This document shows, one piece after another, positions 34,204 to 45,600 of a DNA stretch of 64,000 nt (its first letter is position 1; the number at the start of each line of letters is the position of its first letter). Source of the stretch: Gonapodya prolifera JEL478 (Eukaryota; Monoblepharomycota; Monoblepharidomycetes; Monoblepharidales; Gonapodyaceae); contig KQ965744.1 in assembly GCA_001574975.1 (NCBI GenBank), positions 1 through 64,000 on the forward strand, in the 5' to 3' direction. The notes beneath the pieces are model-generated. The model did not search any database, was not told where the DNA came from, and saw nothing but the letters and a program-made list of their open reading frames with translations. The translations under genes and the position numbers were made by a program.

Positions 34204-37200
34204 ATGTCTGCTCCCGCGGTGAACTCCGGCGGGAGTACAGAGTCCAATGAGAATCTTCCATCTGCTGCCGCATTGGCATCTCGGAGGCGAACTCGCGGAT
34301 TGCTGTCCGCTTACTACGGAACTCAGGCGACTGAAACTGGAGAAGGAATTGCAAGTGGGGCCGGAGATGTTAGCTCGAAGGATTCGACGAATGATTCACA
34401 GTCGAACCAGACTGCCAACTCAGGGAAAGGAATGGCATCGTCATCCACCATTTCCGATAGCAGAGAGAGAAATGACAGCAAAGGGGTCGCTATGAGTGGC
34501 GAAGGTGGGGAACGGGGGCGTCAACGGACTGGTACAGCTCCGACAATCACCACTGGACAACGGTCGAAGCAAATGTCCACCATTTCCGACCATACAAGCA
34601 CTGGTGGTCAGCAAGCACAGCAGCAAGAAAAGTCACAAAGGCGGAAGCGAGCTGATGTTGCAGATATTAGTGGGTTTCGAATTCGCTATGGTCTCATCGG
34701 ACACCTGAGGGAGGGAAAACAACGGCACACGCTTTATTGTGTCGCTCAATGGGAAATGGCTTTAAAAGTGTGACTCTAAGTCGCCTTGTTTCATCCAATG
34801 TTTCGTTTGTATGGCACCCCAATAATCCGCAATTTGCTCTGGTCTCTGTACTACATTCCCTCCTTCCAGACTCACCGTCTTTTGACCCCGACCGTTATGT
34901 CAATAAAATGCAGTCGGAAGCGGGGCTGGTTGAGCTTATAGCTCGCGACAATGGACTTATTCATGGTGCGTTTTGCGTGCCTTCTCTAAGACCCTCTTCT
35001 GACAACAAAGCACATGCCACCCCCGACATCTAGCCATCACTGCCCTTGATGGGGAGATGAAAACACTCGTCTATGAGAACTACTCAAAGTTCACTACTGC
35101 AACAGAGACTATAAGCAAGGTGAGAACGGAAGATGGACTTCGTGACTTCAACATCATGGGCAAAACATTAAATGGCGAGGAATACGGGATGTTTTTATGT
35201 TGACTGTCGCTCCTTTCCAATAATTCTCACTCTCTTGTCGTCTGTAGATGGAGTCTTCCCTACCGTCCGCCCGTCAATCTCTTGACCAACTTTCTGAATC
35301 CGTTGAAACAGTCAGTCAGCAAATACTAGGGGTCAGCAATTCCATGGCGGAGAAAAGAGCCAAGATTCAGAAGCTTGGAGGTGTAGTTGGAGTTTTGCAA
35401 AAGGTGAGTATCGAAACGAGTTATTTCATCTCACAGATTACCAGTTCAGATGAAGCTCACGGAACGTTCTGTAGCTTCAATTTCTTTTTGATCTTCCTCC
35501 CCGACTTCATCATTATCTTTCTGCATCAAATTTCTCTCAAGCGGTGCGATCGTACGCTCGTACGTCTCGCCTGTTGCGCCGCTACGCGCATCTCGCTGCT
35601 TTTCGAAGAGTAGCGGAGGAATGTGATCGCGTAATGAAAGATGTGGAGAAGGGCGTGGAAACAAAATTGAATGCGGACACCGTGAGTGACCAACCACCTA
35701 CTTTTCGCGATCGCCATTGACAAGAGGTCTCGTTGGGACAGTCAAATGTCAAAGACATTACAGAAATGGCGGAACTCCTTCTTGGTCTCGGGAGAAACCC
35801 GAAAGAAGTGTGCAGAGATTACTTAAAAGCGTATGTACGAGCTCTTAGCCAGGTTCTTCATATCGATGTCAACAATCTTGTGATTTTTAGGGTGTCCGCG
35901 CAACTTTCGAAGCTCAAGGTTTTGGCAAAAAACGAGATAGCGAAAGTTGAGGCAGCGTTGCAGGCATCTGGAGTGGCACCAATTCAAAAACCGCATTCCC
36001 CGACCCAAACGACTGCACTGAATGCGGTCGCTTCTCCAATTAACAGCAAGGGACAGCCGCATTTGCCAACGATTCCCTCAGGCAACCCCCTGGAAATGAA
36101 ATCATCACTCGTTTCAGCGAGCGGTGTTCAACAGGGTGCAAGTACGACCACCTTCGAAAGTCAGGATATTGTAGCAGACAATCCTCATGTGACAGCCGCA
36201 AACCAGAAAGTTGATGTTTTGAATTCCACATACCTTGCCGCTTTCTCTCTCTTCGTGCAGTCCTATGATGCCATGTTTCTTTCTGGCGCCTCTGTGATTT
36301 CGCCTTCTCCCACAAGTGAAGTTGGTCTGAGACCTGGAACTCGATCTCGAGCAGCTACCCGTGTGCACTCTTCACCGCGGGTCTTAGCAGCTGTCGGAGC
36401 ATCTAACGCCTCGCTTCTTGGTCCGCCCCTGTCGGAGAAAGAACGAAATGCCCAGAGTTCGGGACGATTTGTAGCTAAGCTTTCACAGGAGGAGGTTGGA
36501 GAATGCAAATGGGCTTTGGAGGAATCTCTCAGAGAATTTGAAAGAGCTTACCTGGATATTGTTGAGAGCATGGCTGGTTCTGGAGTGGTAAGGGGTTTGA
36601 CTTGCCAGTTTTGCACCTGTGACTTACTTCTGGAATGCAGACAGAACCAACAACGTTTCAGCCTCTACCCTCAATCATCATCCTCGGTCGTGTACATACC
36701 GCTGTTTCCGATCTTATGCCACTTAGGAAAGTGGCACATTTGGATCTACATGTACGACACCTCACCATGACGGTCCTTCGACGTGCTTTTGAAGCACAAT
36801 TCGCGGAAGTAATTGGACAGATAGGAGTGAAATGTGTGGCAGTGGAGCACGTGTCCGCTTCAGAGATCGAACTTGCATCTTGGGCAAATGACACTGCAAT
36901 GGCGATTGCCGAAGCAATGGTTGGAAGATGTCTGGATGTTATAGATGCAAGTATGCCATCTCAGTTCGTCGAAGCCAAATTTGATGAACAACCATATTTC
37001 ACAGACATTTGTCACGCCAACACATGTTTTCATTCAGCACATCCAAGACGGTCGTACCGTTTGCCTTGAAATCGTGCGGCAGACACTGAGAGAATTCTGG
37101 CAAACTGTTGTCAATGGAATTATGGTGTGTCCTAAACCAAACCCGATCTTAACCTGGACTAATGTTAATCTTTACAGGATTTTGCAAACTCCAAAGTCAC

Positions 37201-38743
37201 CGAAGCCTCGCAGAAGTTTCTCGCCAAAGCTCCCCATTCTACCGGAAATCAACGCATTCGCCCAGTTGCACTAACCCTTCTCGCCATGTCGGGGCTTCTC
37301 AGGGAGCTTGGCTCTCGTTTTAGTGAACGCGTCTATGCGATTTTTGCTGAGCGATTGTATGGAGTTAAGCGGAAAAGGAAACAGGACGAGCGTGAAGCGG
37401 AGCGGGAGCGCGAAAGGAACATTGGTGTTGGACAACGATCGTACCTCGGTCAGAATGGTGATTTGGGAAGACCAACTGGCGAACGAGATGCGGATGGATC
37501 CGGCCCAACTCCAGCTGACGATTTCTTGGAAGATGGGAAAGAAGTCGGATATTTGTTGCAAGATGCTGTAAAGGATGCTCTTGTCTGTTACGTGGGGAGG
37601 GCAGGTGACATGATTGTCCAGCCACTGAAGGACTTCTATGCGATGACAGAGTACTGTGTATTGCGTGAAAGCGCTACTGAGTGGTCTAATCCGGCAATGG
37701 TAGTCGCTTTAAAGTTACTTGAACTCGACAAAGATGTGAGCAGCTTGTATGGAGAGGAGGAACGAAAGGAGAGGTCCTCAATCGGGGGTGAGTTAAAATT
37801 TGGCTTTGTCGTCAGATCACTCCTTTCATTCTCTTTTGATAGAGCGAACGTCATTGTCTGGGAGGACCTCATACACTCATACGCCTTACATGCTCGGCAA
37901 TGCGAGTCAATCTACCTCAAAGTTTGGACAAGCGTATCCATATTCTGCAAGCATGGGCTCGGCTTCAGGCTCCGGGACATTTTCGCCTCTGTCGTCGACC
38001 TTCGCTTCCACTTCGTCCACGTATCCTTATCACGCTGCCGCCAACTCTTCGACACTGTCCTCTTTAGGCAATTTAGGAGCGGTGCTGGGTAAATCAGGTG
38101 CCAAATACGACCAAAACTTGATGAGCGGAATCGACAAGCTGTTTGCAGAAAAGGTGGTCTACTATGGTAAAGTCGAGGTGTCTCGGAGCGGTATCGTTCT
38201 TGCAGTGGTGCGAATTGTCTTGAAGGTGTGTTTCTTGCAAGGTCTCGCACACGGTGTAGACGAATGTCCACAATTTTTCAAATGCAATAGGCCCTCGTTG
38301 AAACAGTGCGCACCCAGACGTTCAGTCGGGCAGGATTCAACCAGTTGCAAATAGACGCCGAACTTCTCAGGAGTAAGCTATGGCAACTTGTACCGGATGC
38401 AAAGTAAGCCTCAAACGTATTTTCGAAAGGTCGAAAAACGTATATATCCCCTTCCTTTTGTAGACAACTCCACAATCTTGTTGAAGAGCTCGTATCCAGT
38501 GGCTCTAAACGATGCACTGAACCGAAAGCTCTGCCCAGAGAAGCAATCGATCGAGTCATATCCTCCTTTGACACTCATCCTCGCATCACATTAACACCCC
38601 AAACCTCCCCCGTCGTCGTCTCTGGAACAGCTTCTTCGACGCCAACAATGACTACGAACGCTGGCGTGGGGCATGGACAAACTGTCCATCGAGGGACATC
38701 TGGATTCTCAGTTGGAAGAATGGGTGGAATCACTGAAGCCTAG
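34204..38743 (+). CDS. VPS51: Vps51 subunit of the GARP/EARP tethering complex
   Basis: Exons: 34204-34669, 34870-34965, 35034-35119, 35248-35403, 35475-35681, 35727-35830, 35891-36587, 36641-36919, 36975-37124, 37178-37787, 37843-38225, 38291-38403 and 38464-38743 (about 1208 residues). Diagnostic motifs: RRRTRGLLSAYYG; SPSFDPDRYVNKM; ARDNGLIHAITALDGEMKTL then VYENYSKFTTATETI; a coiled coil (SMAEKRAKIQKLGGVVGVL); LQFLFDLPPRLHHYL. This is the Vps51 N-terminal alpha-helical domain; Ser-rich spacers interrupt the C-terminal part. Vps51 tethers endosome-derived vesicles at the trans-Golgi network with Vps52-54. Intron 35831-35890 is 60 nt and open in frame, so it would be missed by ORF finders. 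The 36919/36975 junction uses a weak GTTGGA donor and is my least certain one. Confidence 0.88.
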
Positions 38744-38971
38744 AAACATCGACCAAGGTCGTACAAAAACGCCTTGTGATGTATCCAAACAGTTTCAACT
38801 GTAAGCCTACATTTTAATGTGTTAATAAGATTCACCAAATGTACATATGTAATACTTGCCTGCTTGAGTGCAGTGAAACCTGCGTGGCTTGGCTTTCGGG
38901 GCCAAAGCACACCGCCTCAGCAAGCCGATTCATATCAATACATGTTTTCCCTCTGCAGCGGGCTGTTGAGA

Positions 38972-41130
38972 ATGCAGCGTTTATCCCCTCGCTTTCCTTT
39001 GGGTCTCATTCATCTATGTGTTGCCGTCGCACTCCTCGTGCTTGCGATGGACAATGCTCACGCTCAGTCGTTGAAATTTGCAACCCCATCTCCCAGTGGG
39101 AACTCGAAGAGCGATCCAACCAACAACCCTATACCTGTGCCTGGAAGCGGGAAGGTCTACATTGGTGCCCATAGTGAGTTCAAAGATGTTAATCTGCGCT
39201 TTCATCACCTTACTGATGCATTGGCGATTACCTTGAAAACCGGGAAGTTGACTGGAACGCAGAAGCTCCGGAAGCCTATGCGACGACTTCTGGTCTCGAT
39301 TTGCTTGGTTACGGGCTGTTTCTTCCCTTCCCCTTGTCTTCCGGCGACTTTGGTTACTTCCAAGATAAGATATTGAATCAACCATATCCATCCGCAAGCT
39401 CGGATGGAAATACTCGCTCTCAACTCATGCTCACGCTTGAGCCTGTTGCTGGAGGCCTCGCCATGGCCGCAAACAACGCGTCCGCCGTTGCTGACGTCGT
39501 CGCAGTCTGCAAGCTATTGAACGAGCGTGGAGTTTCAGTTTTCTTGCGGTTTGCGCATGAAATGAATGGGTGGTAAGCTCTTTTTCACGTGGAGCCAGAT
39601 GCGACGATAAGATTATGATGATCGCCTGCCCGTTTTAGGTGGAGCTTTTGGGCCATGAGACCGACGGCATACAAAGCTGCTTTTCGCGCCATTGCTCTGG
39701 GAATACAAGCATGCAAGACATGTACTGCAACAGCAATGGTGTGGGCACCCCAAGTGTAAGACTTGACGATTCAAAGTTATCCGACAATCAATGTGACTTC
39801 TGACGACTGAACAGGGGTGTTGGTTATCCGTGGGGCTTAGATATTCCCCTGAATCAACCAGGTTTCTTCACGGCCAATCCAGGGTACGTAAAAGAACAGT
39901 CAAATACAGTTACAGGTGTTCTGGATTGACATTCTCTGTTACAGGTATGGTAACATTGACGTCAACGAGCTCAAGACCCTTGATACGAACGGCGACGGCA
40001 AGATTGCTTCCGGAGATGAACCATGTTGGTCTTTTCGTTATTCAAGGAGAATAGAAGTATTGATGCATCGCTCTCTTGCCTCACTCAGATGAGCCGTACT
40101 GGCCGGGTGACGATGTTGTGGACTGGGTGGTAGGTTAAAGCTTTACAACGAGCCGGATGAATGTTACGAAAGCTTTTGTTTTCAGGGGCTTTCGATTTAC
40201 TATGCCGGAAGGAACTGTAAGTAATGTTGCGCCCTTTTGCAAATGATATGTTTCTGCACCTCACGATTTGAAATCAAAAGATGGCGAGCCCTCTGAGCCA
40301 TGGCCGACCATGTTCTCCAACGGACTGCAGGGATTTGACTTTGCGGATGGAGTCACCGTCCAAGCACCAAATTTCTACCAAATTTATTGCGTCAGCAGAA
40401 AGAAACCTTTTACGCTAGCAGAAACATCTTTAATGCGTGAGTACACACCGAATCTTGGAGCAACCAATGACGAACGTTGTTCAAAATTCCTTGAACGTCA
40501 CTTTTACCCCTTCCCTTCCCATCCCGGGCACTCACCTTTTCTTCTAACTTTCTTTCTTTCTATTACTTGCAGATATCAAGTATGACTCTCTCGGCACAGC
40601 TGCAAATGCGACTCGATTGAAACTGAAACAAGACTGGTGGCGTCAGACCATAAACGCAACTTTGTTTGACCAATTCCCCAACTACCGGTCAACCTGGTTA
40701 TTTGAGTTTGCAAAAGAAGACACTATTCCAGGAGTGATTGAGGACTTCTGTGGGTATCATGAAAAATTCACGATTTCATTGGATCACGTTTCAATATGTT
40801 GTGGTTTTCAGCCTACACGTTTGATGCAGCTACGCGGGCTGCGTTCAAAGCAGACCTGCCAACCTCTCGCATGGTGTTTGGAAGGTGCGTATATCCGAGT
40901 TACCGAAGCACGTCTGAGACCTGACACGATTCGCACAAAGGTCAAACTATGTGAACCTTGCTAACTACACATCGAGTCTATCCACTCTTCGCACGTCTGG
41001 TAGCTCCGGTAGCCCTGGTAGCCCTCCAACAAGTAATGATGCTCCTACAAAGATTGAAAAACCGTACATATTGCTCCGAGTGTTCTCATCGCTTGTGATT
41101 GTTATGGTTGGAGGAGCCCTGTTACTATAA
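38972..41130 (+). CDS. Secreted GH26-like beta-mannanase/glucanase with C-terminal anchor
   Basis: Eleven exons (38972-39173, 39248-39572, 39639-39755, 39815-39883, 39945-40024, 40089-40129, 40186-40216, 40281-40436, 40573-40749, 40812-40884, 40941-41130) give 486 residues. A signal peptide occupies about residues 1-30, ending AHA-QS. The mature part shows GH26 features: GAHIDWNAEAPEAYA, VSVFLRFAHEMNGWWSFWA (His-Glu of the acid/base motif), YEPYWPGDDVVDWVGLSIYY, and WLFEFAKED, probably carrying the nucleophile Glu. An insert LDTNGDGKIASGDEP has the D-x-N-x-D-G-x-I-x-x-x-D/E pattern of a calcium-binding EF-hand/dockerin-like loop. The C-terminus is a Gly/Ser/Pro linker followed by a hydrophobic tail (VFSSLVIVMVGGALLL), as in GPI-anchored or membrane-tethered wall enzymes. 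Likely extracellular polysaccharide hydrolysis; exact substrate unknown. Confidence 0.85.
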
Positions 41131-41440
41131 TCAACACGCATTGGTATTGAAGTTGTGTACCACTTTTCGAAGTTCTGTAACTATTGCGTGCTGTACTTAG
41201 ATTTGCACTGATGCAATTGTGAAACCTGTTCATTTTGTTAGTCATCGATTTGCAATAACCCTCTCGTACTACATTGATGTGGAACACAGCGACCAGAACA
41301 ATAACAACAGTAAATCGTGCCCAAATACTTGAGAAGCGTGTCTCCTAATTAATTCCCTTGGGGGGAGATGGTTTCAAAAGTTAACTTGCCAGCCGCCATA
41401 CCGCTTTGGAGACATTTCCTCATTCTCTCGAACTGAATCG
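41131..41440. other. Intergenic, no feature recognised
   Basis: About 310 bp between the GH26-like gene and the histidine phosphatase gene, AT-rich, holding the 3' UTR of the former and the promoter of the latter. Confidence 0.5.
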
Positions 41441-42393
41441 ATGCCATCATCGTTTTCACTGTTGGTGATTCGTCACGCCGAGTCTGTCGCGAACATTCGT
41501 GGACATATAGCCGGTAGTTCCGATTCTCCTTTGACAAACCATGGTGGTGAGTGGCCTTCGCTTGACCATCCATCAATTAATCCAATAATATCGAAAACCC
41601 ACAAGCGGCCCAAGCACTTCTTTTAGCACGACATATTTCTTCGTCCTATCCTCCTCTTGACCTTATAGTCACGTCAGACCTTGTTCGAGCACGTGAAACT
41701 GCACGCGCGATCGCTGACCGACAGAATGCGTCCTGCGAGCTACTAGAGGAAAGAAGGGCTCGAGAGAAGGATTTCGGTCCCAGAGAAGGAAAGTCTCTGT
41801 GGGAGGGGGCAGCAACGGCTCACCAAGATCCATCTGGAGTGCACGAAGGAGAGGGATCTCAGGAGGAGACCTTCGACCAAGTGCGCGCACGATCTCGGGC
41901 AGTTCTCAAAATGTTGCTTGATCGGGGTTTTGGAGGTGATGAGGAACGGGATCGCGATAACGATGGTCCGAGGCACATCGCGCTCGTATCTCACGGAATT
42001 TTCATCTCACGCTTGCTCCGAGAAATCGCAAGCGCTTCACTATCATCCGCATTTTTACTGTCGTCTTTACTTCCGGCATCAAGCAGACCCAACGGACTGT
42101 CCACCTCCAATACGGGTGTATGGCGGTTTAACATAACGCTGGCTGGGGGATGTGCTCCGAATCCTGAATCACCTGCTGGAGTTGCTTATAAGGTGGAAGT
42201 GCTCGAGCGGAACAGCACGACGCATTTGAAGGGGCTGAAAAGACAGGGCGTGGGGAGTGAAAAAGTTGATACCAGCCAAAAGAAATTGGACCTCTTCTTC
42301 CAAAAAAAGGATCCGTCGAGTACTGTAGTTGGGAGAAACTTCGCGCAGGACGAAGAAGGAAAGGCTTTTAAGCGACAACGCACTTCCTCGTGA
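41441..42393 (+). CDS. Histidine phosphatase (PGM-like) with C-terminal PIP-box
   Basis: Two exons (41441-41546, 41606-42393; phase 1) give 297 residues. The N-terminal catalytic motif is VIRHAESVANIRG (RHG motif with Ala for Gly), followed by SDSPLT, VTSDLVRARETARAI and, late in the domain, HIALVSHGIFISRLL supplying the second catalytic His. This is the phosphoglycerate-mutase-like histidine phosphatase fold, probably a broad phosphatase rather than a glycolytic mutase. The C-terminal extension contains QKKLDLFF at about residue 260, matching the PCNA-interacting PIP-box (Q-x-x-h-x-x-a-a), followed by basic residues and a KRQR nuclear-signal-like end. This suggests a nuclear, replication- or repair-linked role, which is inference. 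Start: first ATG, immediately before the catalytic motif. Confidence 0.85.
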
Positions 42394-42634
42394 GCGACTA
42401 CTGCATTCAATGTGGGAACAATATGGACCCGTCGGATTGTACATACGCCTGTCCGATGTAAGTCGAAATTAATTTCTGGCGCTTCTTGTGTGATTAACAA
42501 TGTGTAATTGATTTCAACAATACTGGTTTGTCCAAGGCGGCAGAAATAATAGCGGTACGCAAACAAATAATAATAAATGTATACACTTCAACGAATTGGT
42601 TACCAAGAAAGAGAAGTTCCAGGGTCAAGAGAGT
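42394..42634. terminator. Shared 3' region of convergent genes
   Basis: About 240 bp between the stop codons of the histidine phosphatase (+) and the LRRCC1-like gene (-). It includes AATAATAATAAATG near 42567, a plausible polyadenylation signal for the plus-strand gene. Confidence 0.4.
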
Positions 42635-45600
42635 TCACACGTCTTGCATCGCCGCACGCAACTTTGCCATCTTTTCCTCGCTCTTCTTCCGCGCCTTATC
42701 CATTTCTGTTAGCAGGACTTTCATCTCTGCCTCGCACTTTTCACGCTGTTTGTCGAAGGAGGTATGAGGTGTCAAGAAAGAATGAACACTACCGTTCGAC
42801 CTACCTGCTGAATCGCTGCCTGCAGCTCTGCCTCCAGCTTACGAACCGATATATACACAGCGTCACGTTCACGTTCTACCACGAGAATACGGGAGGTACT
42901 GGCCTTTTTCGCATCGAATTAAAACAAAGAGAATGAAGCACAACCTGTTGTACTCACCTCAAGCGAGTTTCGCAAGTCGGTAATAACTCCGTTTTTGGTC
43001 AAAATTTCGATTTCCTTCTCCTGCACAGCTTTGGACTCCTTAGCTTTGAATCCAGCCTTCACCTTGTTTACCTGGCCGAGAACGATATCAACAAGAGAAC
43101 TTGCGGTAAGGCTGCAGTCAAAACACCACCTCTTCCTCAATCTTTTCAATGCTTTCATTCCTCTCCTTCAACTTGCGCGTGAGCTCGGCCGCTTCCTTGC
43201 GGAGGTAGTCACGCTCCTCCTTGTATTCATCGGCAAGGGTCTGCAGATGGTCCACATACTTCTCCGTTTTCTCGAGCTGAAAAACAGAAAATTTGCCGAA
43301 CACGGTTTATTGGTTGTCAATTGATATTGATGAAAGAACCAACCTCCATCCGAAGCTCCCTGACCGTACGTGACTCCATGGCAAGTTGTTCCTCGAGGCG
43401 ATCTTCCCTCTTCGACGCATCTGTGGTCACAGCTTGAAGCTCCTTCACCTTAAACAGCAGAAAAGTGTATCTTCGAGGCTAATGTACAGACTGGGTTTCG
43501 ACACCACGCACCTTTTCCTCCAAACTTTGCTTCAGCTTCCGGATAGTGTCGTTCTGATCATCCAACATTTTGTTCTTAACCCTCAGAGCCTAGACGTGTA
43601 GAGTAAGAAAAGCAAAAGATCACATGAGCTCTTCATCCACGAAAGCCATCCGTTCGCTCCGATACACACCTGTTCGCTCGACTCCTTCGACCTTTCAAGA
43701 GCCGCTTTCTCATCTTCAAAAGCTTTAAAACGTCCTTCAAGAGCTCCCCGTTGATGTTCTAAAGCCGAAGTCTGCAAAGTTCGTTCGAATTCGCGGATAA
43801 GCGAGCGAATAGCTGTCTAATCACTGTCTCCCGTCTCACCTTTCTTGCCAGTTCTTCCTCGAGCCTTTTTCGATCCAGCAAAGTCTCTTCTAGCCGTGAC
43901 TTGGCTTCCCCAAGCTCAGCTTGAAGTGTACCCACTGTCCTTACAGAGTCTCTCATGTCTGAACGTTGCTTCTGAGCAGACCGGAGGCGCTCTTCCAAGG
44001 CGTGGACTTTATCCTTCAATCGCAGAAAGTTAAGTTATCGATACTTCGACAACGTCAAGTGGCACGAACCTCGTAGACTGTGACGTAGGTTTGGTTCTTC
44101 TCCAGGAGGTCGGAAATTTTGGCTTTCTGCTCTTTCGCAATAGCCGACAAGTCGCGAACGAGATCCGAGGAATCTTTTTCCTTTTGCGCCGCTATTTTCA
44201 GTTGCTCCTCTCTCTCTTTTCCGACACGTTGGGCCTCCTTGAGAGCCTCCCCTGATTCTTTCACTTTCTCCTCAGATTCCTTCACGGTTCTCCGGTATTC
44301 CTCCTCCAGAGCAGCATATGCCTCACGGGATCGCACGAGCTGCCCCGCTAACGAGTCTCGCTCGGCTCGATGTCGTGCTTCAAGGCGTTCAGTCGTCCGT
44401 GCAAGTGCTGCTTCAAGCGATTTTGTGTGGCCACTGGAAACGTCGCGAATTGCAAAAATAGAAAGGCGCAAACGATGCTTCTCCCCTCCCACCTTCCAAG
44501 TTCATCAAGCCGTTTTCGGTGATCGGCGTCCTTCGTAGCCGAGGCATCACGCAAAGCTTGTACATCCCGTTGTAGTGCTTCCACGGCGACCCGATAGATT
44601 TCGGCTTCTTTCTTCGTCTAGGATGGTAAATGTTGGTATGAATAAACCCAAGTGAACGGTCGGACCAGCCCACCTCTGCAATTTTTATCCGAGCCTGCTC
44701 CCGTTCTTTAAGGATCCTGCCCGCCATCCGAGCGCGATCCTCCTCGCAACGCCTCAGACGAGCTTCGAGGGAAGCAATCGCTACCTACTCGAAGAAGAAA
44801 ATTGCTGTGTGTCCCACATTCATAGACGATGTGAACTGACTTTGGTTTCCTCCAATCCTCTTTTGGCATCCAAATTATCACGCTCTGCCTTTTCCCTCGC
44901 TTCGTTCTCGATGCGAAGCCTCTGCTCTACATCCCGTGACTTCTCCAACGCCACAGAAAGCTGACCTTCAATATCTTTCAACCTTCCCTCAAGTTCCAAC
45001 ACTCGAGCCTTCGCTGCCCTACTACCCTCTGCTTCCTCTCTAAGCGTCCGGAGCTCTCCATCAAGCGTAATGCACCGTTGCTTCGCCTCTTCGGCCACTC
45101 GGGAGAGTTCCTCGACACGTTTGGCTGCAGAATCCCTCTCCAAACGCAACGTTTGCAGTTCTGCTGCCATTGCGTGTATCCGCTCCTCTTCAGCTGCAAG
45201 CATTGCAAGAAGACGTGGTGTATCGTCGGGTGGGGGTGGTGCAGGAGGTGGTAAGGGAGCACGTGGTGGAGGCGGATGGGATGATGTCGCGGTTGTGCGC
45301 TTCGGGGAGGGAGGAGGACGATTCGTTGTTCGACGAGAGGAGCCTTCCTCATGAGGTGCTGCAGCTGCAAAACCTGGAGGCTCTGCTGCAGGAGCGGATC
45401 GCGGACCAGGTGCTGCCTGGCGAATGGTTCTAGTGAAAGAGATGAACGAGTTCCGCCCACACACACAGCCGCGCGCCAGGAACTCACGTCTTGGACTGTT
45501 CCTCCTTCCTTTTCGGCTTATCGCGGTCCCGCTCCACCATGCCCGGAGGTCCACTCCCCGTGCCTTCCAGAATTCCCGACCTTCTCGTTCTGTTGACCTC

